A DNA stretch of 8,727 nucleotides from Microbacteriaceae bacterium (GTDB lineage Bacteria > Actinomycetota > Actinomycetes > Actinomycetales > Microbacteriaceae), in NCBI GenBank assembly GCA_012719255.1, contig JAAYAS010000010.1:1-8727 (forward strand), in the 5' to 3' direction. The translations under genes were made by a program, and so were the position numbers. Below, piece by piece: positions 1-7,173 of this stretch (its first letter is position 1; every line of letters starts with the position of its first letter). The notes under the pieces are model-generated. The model was not told the DNA's origin, did no database searches, and worked only from the letters and a program-made list of their open reading frames with translations.

Positions 1-443
1 AATGGCGCGCCGACGGCCGGAGCGGCCCCCTGGGCCGGCAAGGGCGCGGGAGCGGCGCCCCGCTGCGGCGGCAGCGCCCACTCCCCCGTGATCGGCCGCG
101 GCTCGCGACCGGGCCCGCCCCGCATGGGGCGGGACGGGTCGGCCGTCGAGGCCGCGCCCGCCGAGCCGGGACCCCGGCCGGAGTCCGCCGGCACCGGGCC
201 GCCGGCCCAGCCGTGCCCGTCCGCGCCCCTGGAAGCGGCGGTCGACCCGGCACCACGGCCGGCGCCCGCCGAGCCGGCGCCCGGGCCCCAGCCCGCACGC
301 GACGTGTCCGCGGCGCCCGGGCCCGCGCCCGACGCATCCGCACCACCCAGGCCCCGGCCCGACGCATCCGCGCCACCCGGACCCCAGCCCGAACCCGACG
401 CCTCCGCGCCGCCGCGGCCCTCGCGCCGTCCGCGTCCGCGCAT
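1..443 (-). CDS. Gly/Ala-rich protein of unknown function, N-terminal part (runs off left edge)
   Basis: On the minus strand an ATG at 443-441 overlaps the TGA of birA as ATGA. The frame then stays open without a stop to the window edge (about 147 codons). The product opens MRGRGRREGRGG. It continues with a Gly/Ala/Ser-rich stretch of 10-residue repeats (GGADASGRGL, GGADASGAGP and variants) and a Pro/Gly/Arg-rich stretch, and near the edge shows less repetitive sequence (PITGEWALPPQ). No membrane segment or catalytic motif is visible in this part. G or C ends almost every codon, but base composition alone is weak evidence here because several frames are open. The ATGA junction with birA is the best support. 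In mycobacteria the gene after birA encodes a PH-domain membrane protein, and this could be a long disordered N-terminal extension of such a protein, but nothing seen here proves it. Confidence 0.55.
   Translation of the reverse strand, partial: MRGRGRREGRGGAEASGSGWGPGGADASGRGLGGADASGAGPGAADTSRAGWGPGAGSAGAGRGAGSTAASRGADGHGWAGGPVPADSGRGPGSAGAASTADPSRPMRGGPGREPRPITGEWALPPQRGAAPAPLPAQGAAPAVGAP
271..406 (-). repeat. 30-bp imperfect tandem repeats inside the Gly/Ala-rich gene
   Basis: On the plus strand, units beginning gacg(t/c)(g/a)tccg start at 301, 331 and 361, exactly 30 bp apart. A further unit starts at 397 after a 36-bp step, and a more degenerate one lies at 271-300. Read on the minus strand they encode 10-residue units of the type GGADASGxGx. 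The period is a multiple of three, as expected for repeats within a coding region. Confidence 0.7.
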
Positions 444-1348
444 CACGACGCCCAACCTCCCGTCGCCGGCCGCACGTGCTCGACGTCGCCGACCTGCAGC
501 TCGCGCACCTCGCCCGAATCGAGCCGCACGCGCAGCTCCCCGCCGGCGCCGACGCCGACCGCGTCGCCCTCGATCTCCTCGTCGCCCGGCAGCAACACCC
601 GCACCCGCGCGCCGAGCGTCGCCGATCGGCGCTCGAACTCGGTGCGCAGCCCCGACTCGTCGGCGTCGCCGCCGGCCTGCACGAGCCGGTCGATGCGCGC
701 CGCGAGCGCCGACACGATCGCCGCGGTGAACCGGCGGGCGCCGTCGGTGAGCTCGGGGCCCTGCGGCAGCAGGTGCGTCTTCGCCATCGGGCTCGGCTCG
801 GCGGCGCCGATGAGGCCGGCGACCTGCAGCGAGGTCGACTGCGGCGTCGGCAGCGAGCCGGCCGGCATGCGCGTGTTCACGCCGATGCCGACGGCGACGC
901 CGAAGGCCCGGCCGCCGTCGATCACGCCGAGCAGCTCGCCGAGGATGCCGCACGCCTTGCGGCCGTCGACGAGCACGTCGTTCGGCCACTTCACCCGCAC
1001 CCGGCCGGCGGCGTCGTCGGCGAGCCCGCTCACCGCATCCGCCACCGCGAGCCCGGCCGCGAGCGACACCCAGCCGAGCGCGCGCCGCGCGACGGCCTCG
1101 TCGAACTCGAGGTAGACGGTGAGCGCGAGCGCCTCGCCGGGCGCCGCGATCCACTCGCGGTCGAGGCGGCCGCGGCCGTCGGTCTGCGAGGCGGTGGCGA
1201 TGGTGAACCAGCGCTCGAACCGCTCCTCGCCGTCGACGAAGCGCTCGCGCATGAGCGCGTTGGTCGAGCCGACCTCGGCGTGCTGCTCGAGCGTGGCCGA
1301 ACCGCCGTGGGCGAGCTCGATGCGCGTGCTGATGAACCGATCGCTCAT
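443..1348 (-). CDS. birA: Biotin--[acyl-CoA-carboxylase] ligase (monofunctional BirA)
   Basis: This 301-residue protein activates biotin with ATP and attaches it to the biotin carrier domain of acyl-CoA carboxylases. The ligase signature is clear: GSTN (27-30), the biotinyl-AMP loop DGRGR with a following W (57-61, W66), KWPNDV (120-125), a GILGE segment (134-138) and GVAVGIGVN. The C-terminal 50 residues resemble the SH3-like BPL C-terminal domain (RVRVLLPGDEEIEGDAVGV). There is no N-terminal helix-turn-helix, so it should be a ligase only, not a repressor. The start MSDRFIST is chosen because AGAGGA lies 6 nt upstream; the frame stays open another 165 nt upstream, but that part looks non-coding. 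It is divergent from the carboxylase beta gene, an arrangement shared with mycobacteria. Confidence 0.93.
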   Translation of the reverse strand: MSDRFISTRIELAHGGSATLEQHAEVGSTNALMRERFVDGEERFERWFTIATASQTDGRGRLDREWIAAPGEALALTVYLEFDEAVARRALGWVSLAAGLAVADAVSGLADDAAGRVRVKWPNDVLVDGRKACGILGELLGVIDGGRAFGVAVGIGVNTRMPAGSLPTPQSTSLQVAGLIGAAEPSPMAKTHLLPQGPELTDGARRFTAAIVSALAARIDRLVQAGGDADESGLRTEFERRSATLGARVRVLLPGDEEIEGDAVGVGAGGELRVRLDSGEVRELQVGDVEHVRPATGGWAS

Positions 1349-1354
1349 GCCGGA

Positions 1355-1361
1355 TCCTCTC
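1355..1361 (-). promoter_or_regulatory. Ribosome binding site of birA
   Basis: On the minus strand GAGAGGA ends 6 nt before the ATG at 1348. This fixes the birA start against the longer open frame. Confidence 0.65.
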
Positions 1362-1415
1362 GTCGCTCGGTCGTCGCGGAGCGCGGGCCCGGTGGATGGG
1401 GTCCGCTTGCGCTCC

Positions 1416-1421
1416 AGGGTA
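1416..1421 (-). promoter_or_regulatory. Candidate -10 box for birA (TACCCT)
   Basis: TACCCT on the minus strand fits the actinobacterial TANNNT -10 element and would give a leader of about 60 nt carrying the birA ribosome binding site. No good -35 is visible at 16-18 bp, so this is a candidate only. Confidence 0.35.
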
Positions 1422-1568
1422 GGCCGCCGGGGTCCCGGGATGCCGGATCCGCGCCGGGATGCGGCCCGCGCGCCCCCGCCGGGGCGGCACGAGCGCGTTG
1501 GAGGTTTCCACAACGTTCCGGGGGTCGGGATGCAAGGATCCGGCCATTCGGAAACCCCCGGCCGTGTG

Positions 1569-1574
1569 TATCGT
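1569..1574 (+). promoter_or_regulatory. Candidate leaderless promoter of the carboxylase beta gene (TATCGT)
   Basis: TATCGT ends 7 nt before the ATG at 1582, so transcription would start at or next to the start codon. A weak -35-like TTCGGA lies at 1547-1552, with a 16-bp spacer. There is no convincing Shine-Dalgarno sequence before this ATG, which fits a leaderless mRNA. Confidence 0.5.
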
Positions 1575-1581
1575 GGATCCG

Positions 1582-3185
<1,604 letters not shown>

Positions 3186-3189
<4 letters not shown>

Positions 3190-3458
3190 TCCGCCCGATC
3201 CAGCCCCGGGTCTCGGTGCCAGACCTCGACCTCACCGACTCGCTCACCCCCGGCGACGCCCGCCTGCTCGCCGGCTCGCCGACCGACGACGAGCTCGCCG
3301 CGGTCACCGCGGTGCTCGCCGTGCTCTTCGAGGAGGGCGTCTCGCTCGACCGGCCGCGCGATGCGGTCGTGCACCTCTCGCCGTGGCAGCGCTCGCAGCG
3401 GCATCTGCAGGGCGGGGGCGGCGTCGACGACGCCTGGGGCGGCCGCTACAAGCACTGA
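3186..3458 (+). CDS. accE: Acyl-CoA carboxylase epsilon subunit
   Basis: A 90-residue protein read from the GTG that overlaps the beta-subunit stop (GTGA), so it is probably translationally coupled. It has the layout of actinobacterial AccE/PccE subunits: a variable N-terminus, a short helix GSPTDDELAAVTAVL (30-44), and a basic, aromatic tail with W67 (LSPWQRSQ) and W84 (DAWGGRY). These small subunits bind the alpha and beta subunits and raise the activity of the complex; they have no catalytic residues of their own. A later GTG at 3216 would give an 80-residue product and cannot be excluded. The position straight after the beta subunit matches accD5-accE5. Confidence 0.9.
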
Positions 3459-3464
3459 GCCGCG

Positions 3465-3526
3465 GGGATGCGCGGGGCCGGGCCGCGATGCCCGGCCGCG
3501 CGGATGCGCGCGGGGCGCCGCATCCC
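3465..3526. terminator. Nested hairpins between convergent genes, possible bidirectional terminator
   Basis: In the 75-bp gap between the converging accE and methyltransferase genes, an outer perfect 8-bp pair (gggatgcg at 3465-3472, cgcatccc at 3519-3526) encloses an inner 8-bp hairpin (ggccgggc at 3476-3483, gcccggcc at 3490-3497, loop cgcgat). No T-run follows on either strand, so any termination would be of the U-less type common in high-GC actinomycetes. Confidence 0.45.
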
Positions 3527-3533
3527 GAGGGCG

Positions 3534-4844
3534 TCAGCCGCGCACGAACGCGGCGACGGCCTCGACGTGGTGCGTGTTCGGGAAGAGGTCGAAGGCGCGC
3601 AACCGCACCGGCTCGTAGCCGCGCTCGCGCAGCAGCCCGGTGTCGCGGCCGAGGGCGACGGGGTCGCAGGCGACGTAGACGAGCTGCGCGGGCGCGAGCT
3701 CGACGAGCGCGTCGACGACCTCGCGGCCGGCGCCGGCCCGCGGCGGATCGAGCACCACGGTGGCGGCCCGCAGCCGGTCGCGCTCGGCGGCGCCGGCGTC
3801 GCGCACGAGGCCGCGCAGGAAGCGGTCGACGCGGGCGGTCGTCGCCGCGGCGCCGGTCCACTCGGCGAGGTTCGCCTCGGCGTGCGCGGTCGCATCGGCC
3901 GACGCCTCGACCGAGCGCAGCCGGGTGCCCGCGCCGCCGAGCTCGGCGAGCGCCGCGCCGAGCAGGCCGACGCCCCCGTAGAGGTCGAGGTTGTCGGCGT
4001 CGGCCCGCAGCAGCCCGGGGTCGACCGCCTGCTGCACCGCGTCGAACAGCGTCGTCGCGGCGTGCCGGTGCACCTGCCAGAACCCGGCCTCCGACACCGA
4101 GAACTCGCGGTCGCGCACGCGCTCGACGATGCGGCCCGGCTCGCGCGCGGGGGCGCCGTCGAGCACCACCCGCATCCGGGTGTCGTGATCGGACGGGGCG
4201 ACGAAGTCGACGCGGCCCGGTCCCCCGCCGACGCCGTCGGCGATCGCTCGGAGGGCGCGCTCCTCGATGTCGTCGAAGGCGAGGGGCAGCGAGGCGACAT
4301 CGACGACGCGGTGCGAGCGGGCGGCGTACGGGCCGACGCGGCCGTCGGCGTCGACGTGCAGGGTGACGCGGGTGCGCCAGTGGCGGCCGCGGTCGGCGTC
4401 GTCGCCGGGCAGGCCCTCGACCGCGAGCGCCGCGACGAGCGGCGAGTCGGCGTCGAGCCCGCCGAAGCGGGTGAGCGCGTCGGCGAGCACCCGCCGCTTC
4501 AGCTCGCGGCCGAACGCGACCGGCGCATGGCCGAACTCGGCGCCGCCGGCGCGCTCGTCGGGGTCGCGGTCGAGCGAGGCCTCGGGCCAGACGTGGTCGA
4601 CCCGCTCGGGCGACGCCTCGAGCACCTCGAGCGTCTCGGCGCGGGCGAAGCGCTTCTTCACGTCGGCGACGCGGGCGCGCACCCGCTCGCCCGGCAGCGC
4701 GTCGGCGACGAACACGACGCGTCCCGACTGGTGGCGGGCGACGAGCACGCCGCCGTGGGCGACGTCGCCGATCTCGAGGTCGACGATCGCGCCGGCGGTC
4801 AGCTCGGGGCCGGCGGCGGGGCGGGATGCGCGGGGTTCGGTCAC
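3534..4844 (-). CDS. Class I SAM-dependent RNA uracil-C5 methyltransferase with TRAM domain (TrmA/RlmC/RlmD superfamily), Fe-S cysteines absent
   Basis: A 436-residue protein from GTG 4844. An N-terminal TRAM RNA-binding domain (about 15-75: VDLEIGDVAHGGVLVARH, then DALPGERVRARV) is followed by a central region and a Rossmann methyltransferase fold. The motifs are DLYGGVGLLG (287-296, SAM binding), DPPRAG (366-371), YVACDP with the nucleophile C393, and FPNTHHVE with the general base E428. C393 is the only cysteine in the protein. The four-cysteine Fe-S site of RlmD/RlmC, which would sit near residues 80-110, is therefore missing; SPERVDHVWPEA and GGAEFGHA occupy that place. The target base (rRNA or tRNA) cannot be told. 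The start is supported by a TAGGCT box 7 nt upstream and by TRAM homology beginning soon after. The long upstream open frame is just the 19-bp repeat array. Confidence 0.88.
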   Translation of the reverse strand: MTEPRASRPAAGPELTAGAIVDLEIGDVAHGGVLVARHQSGRVVFVADALPGERVRARVADVKKRFARAETLEVLEASPERVDHVWPEASLDRDPDERAGGAEFGHAPVAFGRELKRRVLADALTRFGGLDADSPLVAALAVEGLPGDDADRGRHWRTRVTLHVDADGRVGPYAARSHRVVDVASLPLAFDDIEERALRAIADGVGGGPGRVDFVAPSDHDTRMRVVLDGAPAREPGRIVERVRDREFSVSEAGFWQVHRHAATTLFDAVQQAVDPGLLRADADNLDLYGGVGLLGAALAELGGAGTRLRSVEASADATAHAEANLAEWTGAAATTARVDRFLRGLVRDAGAAERDRLRAATVVLDPPRAGAGREVVDALVELAPAQLVYVACDPVALGRDTGLLRERGYEPVRLRAFDLFPNTHHVEAVAAFVRG

Positions 4845-4851
4845 GCGCCCC

Positions 4852-4857
4852 AGCCTA
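4852..4857 (-). promoter_or_regulatory. Candidate leaderless promoter of the RNA methyltransferase gene (TAGGCT)
   Basis: On the minus strand TAGGCT ends 7 nt before the GTG at 4844, placing the transcript start at the start codon. No Shine-Dalgarno sequence is present. The -35 position falls just outside the 19-bp repeat array. Confidence 0.5.
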
Positions 4858-4886
4858 GTTCGCGGCGCGGCGCGGGCCGCCCGGTC

Positions 4887-5038
4887 GAACGCAAGTCGGG
4901 CGGTCGAACGCAGAGCGACCGGTCGAACGCAGATCGGCCGCTGGAACGCAGGTCGGCCGATGGAACGCAGATCGGCCGCTGGAACGCAGATAGGCCGCTG
5001 GAACGCAGATCGGCCGCTCAAATGCAGAGCGACCACCC
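4887..5038. repeat. 19-bp tandem repeat array, family 1 (eight units)
   Basis: Eight consecutive units start at 4887, 4906, 4925, 4944, 4963, 4982, 5001 and 5020, exactly 19 bp apart. Consensus unit: gaacgcagatcggccgctg. Units 3 and 5 are identical, and units 4, 6 and 7 differ from them at one or two bases. Units 1, 2 and 8 at the ends are more divergent (unit 8 begins aaatgca). A period of 19 is not a multiple of three, so the array is not coding. There are no unique spacers, so it is not a CRISPR array. It lies between divergent promoters, starting about 30 bp upstream of the methyltransferase -10 box. Confidence 0.92.
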
Positions 5039-5045
5039 CCAGGTG

Positions 5046-5121
5046 ACCGGCCACCCTGCAGAGCACCGGCCACACTGCAGAGCACCGGCCACTCTGCAGA
5101 TCACCGGCCGGTGTGCACCGG
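5046..5121. repeat. 19-bp tandem repeat array, family 2 (four units)
   Basis: Units starting accggcc lie at 5046, 5065, 5084 and 5103, again exactly 19 bp apart. The first three read accggccacnctgcagakc and the fourth is degenerate. Three CTGCAG palindromes fall at 19-bp spacing. Anchored on gcaga, family 2 (gcagagcaccggccacact) and family 1 (gcagatcggccgctggaac) share gcaga.c and a ggcc displaced by 2 bp. The phase between the arrays slips by 4 bp at the junction. Confidence 0.88.
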
Positions 5122-5293
5122 GAACAGCCGCCGTCACGAGCGCCGAAGCGCGCGACCCTTCGTGTGCGCCGCCGTGCCGGGTCCCGGCGCGTGCCGGCGA
5201 CCGGAGCTTGCCGGGACCCGCCGCACCGCCGCCCGCCGCGCGGCGCGTGCCGCGAACCGGCACGCCGGGCGCGACCGGCCGCATCCGCTCCGA

Positions 5294-5299
5294 TAGCGT
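5294..5299 (+). promoter_or_regulatory. Candidate -10 box of the thioesterase gene (TAGCGT)
   Basis: TAGCGT fits TANNNT and would give a leader of about 30 nt that includes the strong ribosome binding site. No consensus -35 is seen. Confidence 0.4.
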
Positions 5300-5323
5300 C
5301 GGCACGACGCCCGCAGCACGATC

Positions 5324-5330
5324 GAGGAGG
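5324..5330 (+). promoter_or_regulatory. Ribosome binding site of the thioesterase gene (GAGGAGG)
   Basis: GAGGAGG ends 5 nt before GTG 5336 and decides that start. It is the strongest Shine-Dalgarno sequence in the window. Confidence 0.75.
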
Positions 5331-5335
5331 ATCGC

Positions 5336-6115
5336 GTGCCCCAGCACTTCTACCGCCCCGCCGGCGACGGCCGCTACGAATCGACCGAGCACGCGGTCGG
5401 CGTCTGGACCCCGAGCGAGCAGCACATGGGCGCGGCGACGGGCCTGCTGCTGCACGAGCTCGACCGCATCCCCGGCGGCGAGGGCAAGCGGCTCGCGCGC
5501 GTCTCGCTCGACATCATCGGCCGCATCCCGGTCGGCGACTGCGAGATCCTCACCCGCGTCGCCCGCCCCGGCAAGCGCATCGAGCTCGTCGAGGCCGAGT
5601 GGCTCGCCGACGGCCGCACCTCGCTCGTCGCCCGCGGCTGGCGCGTCGAGACCGTCGACACCTCGGCCGCCGCCGGCGTCGAGGACGCGGCGATGCCCGG
5701 TCCCGACGAGGCCGAGCCGAGCGGCTTCATGGATGCGTGGGAGGGCGGCTTCGTGCGCGCGTTCGAGTTCCGCGCGCTGCCGGGGATGCGGCCGGGCGCG
5801 GGCAGCGCGTGGGTGCGCACCGGTGTCGGGCTCGTCGAGGGCGTCGCGCCGAGCCCGCTCGCGGCGGCGCTCGCCGGCGTCGACCTCGCCAACGGCCTCG
5901 TGCCGCGGTTCGCGCCCGATGCGAAGGCCTGGGGCCACCCGAACCTCGACCTGCAGCTGCACCTCCACCGGGCGCCGAGCGCCGGCTGGCTCGGACTCGA
6001 CGTGCGGCAGACCTTCGGCGACGACGGCATCGGCCTCACCTCGGCCGTGCTCCACGACGGCGACGGCCCGTTCGGCCGGGCCGAGATGATCCTCATGGTG
6101 CGACCGATCGGCTGA
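5336..6115 (+). CDS. Thioesterase family protein, double-hotdog acyl-CoA thioesterase-like
   Basis: A 259-residue cytoplasmic protein starting at GTG behind GAGGAGG. It has two hotdog halves in the TesB/4HBT_3 style. The first (about 10-115) contains TPSEQHMGAATGLLLHEL and the strand run RVSLDIIGRIPVGDCEI ... VEAEWLADGR. The second (about 155-259) contains VDLANGLV with D183, which matches the catalytic Asp position of TesB-like enzymes, then NLDLQLHLHRAP (from N203) and GWLGLDVRQTF. The expected reaction is hydrolysis of an acyl-CoA thioester, but the acyl chain cannot be inferred. No signal peptide or membrane helix is present. It is transcribed alone: arrays and a divergent gene lie upstream, and a convergent operon follows 32 bp downstream. 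Its nearness to the acyl-CoA carboxylase genes is suggestive only. Confidence 0.87.
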   Translation: MPQHFYRPAGDGRYESTEHAVGVWTPSEQHMGAATGLLLHELDRIPGGEGKRLARVSLDIIGRIPVGDCEILTRVARPGKRIELVEAEWLADGRTSLVARGWRVETVDTSAAAGVEDAAMPGPDEAEPSGFMDAWEGGFVRAFEFRALPGMRPGAGSAWVRTGVGLVEGVAPSPLAAALAGVDLANGLVPRFAPDAKAWGHPNLDLQLHLHRAPSAGWLGLDVRQTFGDDGIGLTSAVLHDGDGPFGRAEMILMVRPIG

Positions 6116-6125
6116 CGGGGATCGG

Positions 6126-6141
6126 GCGGCGGCGCCGCCGC
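6126..6141. terminator. 16-bp perfect palindrome between convergent genes, possible terminator
   Basis: gcggcggcgccgccgc is a perfect palindrome in the 32-bp gap between the thioesterase stop and the stop of the second membrane-protein gene. Simple GCC repeats make such palindromes easily, there is no loop-forming spacer, and no T-run follows. The call is therefore weak. Confidence 0.3.
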
Positions 6142-6147
6142 GGCGGC

Positions 6148-7173
6148 TCAGCCCCGCCCGCCGGGTTCGGGCCCCCCAGTCGTGCGGCCGGCGCGGGCCC
6201 GACGCCCGCAGCCGACGCGCCCGCCGGTGGAGCGCCCGTACCGCGGGGTCGGCGGCCGGCACGACGAACGCGGCCACCGCCGCATCCTCGGCGTCGCCCC
6301 AGCGCTCGAGCACGACGAGCCAGTCCCCCGCCGGTTCGGCGCCGTCGGGCGGTTCGGCGAGGAGCTCGCCCGCGTAGCCCTCGTCGCGCAGGAGCCGCGC
6401 GAACCGCGACGGCACGGGCCGGCCGTCGGCGTCGAGCACGTCGAGCGGCGGGATGCCGACGTCGACGACGAGCTCGCGCGGCCATTCGTCGGGACGCGCG
6501 AGCAGCACCCAGGTGCCGACGTCGGCGGGCGCCGCCCCGCGCCGTCGGGCGGATGCCCGGGGCTCGGCCCGCGGGCCCGCGGGGTGCGACCGGCCGACGG
6601 AGCCGGTTCGGTGGAGGGCACGGGGTCGGCGTGCAGGACGGAGTCGGCGGGCTGGTCGAAGCCCGCGGACGGCTCGACCCGCTCGGGCCCGTCGCGCCGG
6701 CCGAGCGGACTCGACCGCGCGCCCGCGCCGGGGACCGCACCATCGGCGCCCCCGGCGACCCGCCGCATCCCGATCAGCGCGACGCGCACCACGATGCCGA
6801 CGGGGATCGCGAGCAGCAGCGCGCCGCCCGCGACGAGCGCGATCCGCCCGCCGGTGCTGCCGGCCTCGGGCGCGGGGCCGAGCGCCGCATCGAGGAGCGC
6901 GACGCCCATCAGCCCGGTGCCGACGGCCGCGAGCAGCGTGCTCGGCACGCCGAGCGCCCGTCCGGCGCGCCCCGTCAGCAGGCCGCGGAGCATCAGCAGC
7001 CAGGCCGCGAGCGAGAACGCGCCGAGCCCGGCGAACAGCAGCAGGTGCCAGCGCAGCAGCTCGGGTCCGGGCAGCCACGGCGCCGCGAGCAGCAGCGCCG
7101 CGATGAAGGGGGTGCCGACGAGCACGGCCACGCCGCCGCAGCCGCCCGGGCGGGCATCGGGCGGCGCGCTCAT
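6148..7173 (-). CDS. Four-helix membrane protein of unknown function, paralogue of its upstream neighbour; apparent frameshifts in the C-terminal half
   Basis: ATG 7173 overlaps the upstream gene's TGA (ATGA). Four hydrophobic segments lie near residues 13-33, 41-65, 77-95 and 109-134, followed by a Pro/Ala-rich linker. From about 6600 downward this frame becomes Ser/Arg/Cys-rich and implausible. The frame one step back (-1) instead encodes GTWVLLARPDEW, ELVVDVGIPPLDVLDADG, RPVPSRFARLLRDEGY and so on, with G/C at nearly every third position, down to about 6180. That segment aligns with the soluble domain of the upstream paralogue. A run of six G at 6177-6172 (minus strand) is where an opposite one-base change would return to this frame, ending GPEPGGRG before TGA 6148. 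So the listed span is probably right, but the listed frame is wrong between about 6600 and 6172. Sequencing error or a real double mutation are both possible. Family not recognised. Confidence 0.72.
   Translation of the reverse strand: MSAPPDARPGGCGGVAVLVGTPFIAALLLAAPWLPGPELLRWHLLLFAGLGAFSLAAWLLMLRGLLTGRAGRALGVPSTLLAAVGTGLMGVALLDAALGPAPEAGSTGGRIALVAGGALLLAIPVGIVVRVALIGMRRVAGGADGAVPGAGARSSPLGRRDGPERVEPSAGFDQPADSVLHADPVPSTEPAPSAGRTPRARGPSPGHPPDGAGRRPPTSAPGCCSRVPTNGRASSSSTSASRRSTCSTPTAGPCRRGSRGSCATRATRASSSPNRPTAPNRRGTGSSCSSAGATPRMRRWPRSSCRPPTPRYGRSTGGRVGCGRRARAGRTTGGPEPGGRG

Larger units (their letters stand above)
5122..5335. other. Non-coding stretch upstream of the thioesterase gene, with an inverted repeat
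   Basis: No convincing gene is seen. Short open frames exist on both strands but are Arg/Pro/Ala-rich, with no start signal or recognisable domain. A perfect 11-bp inverted repeat (cgggtcccggc at 5178-5188, gccgggacccg at 5210-5220, 21-nt loop) lies about 75 bp upstream of the thioesterase -10 candidate. The left arm region is itself nearly palindromic (gccggg t cccggc at 5176-5188). Confidence 0.5.

Noticed and set aside
88..729. Long plus-strand open frames rich in Pro/Ala/Arg
   Set aside because: They are antisense to birA and to the Gly/Ala-rich gene and have no domain or start signal. High GC keeps all frames open.
1459..1581. N-terminal extension of the carboxylase beta subunit to an upstream start
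   Set aside because: The extra residues do not resemble the family, the length from 1582 is already typical, and the TATCGT box is placed for ATG 1582.
4887..5038. Plasmid-type iterons and replication origin
   Set aside because: The unit length fits, but there is no replication initiator gene, AT-rich region or DnaA box, and the neighbours are chromosomal housekeeping genes.
4845..5075. N-terminal extension of the RNA methyltransferase
   Set aside because: It would be the translated repeat array; the TRAM domain begins soon after GTG 4844, which has a -10 box at the right distance.
4855..5085. Minus-strand open frames encoding repeats such as FDRPTCVRP
   Set aside because: They are translations of the 19-bp array; because 19 is not a multiple of three, every frame reads a similar cycling peptide.
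4887..5121. CRISPR array
   Set aside because: Repeats are contiguous with no unique spacers, units are only 19 bp, and no cas gene is present.
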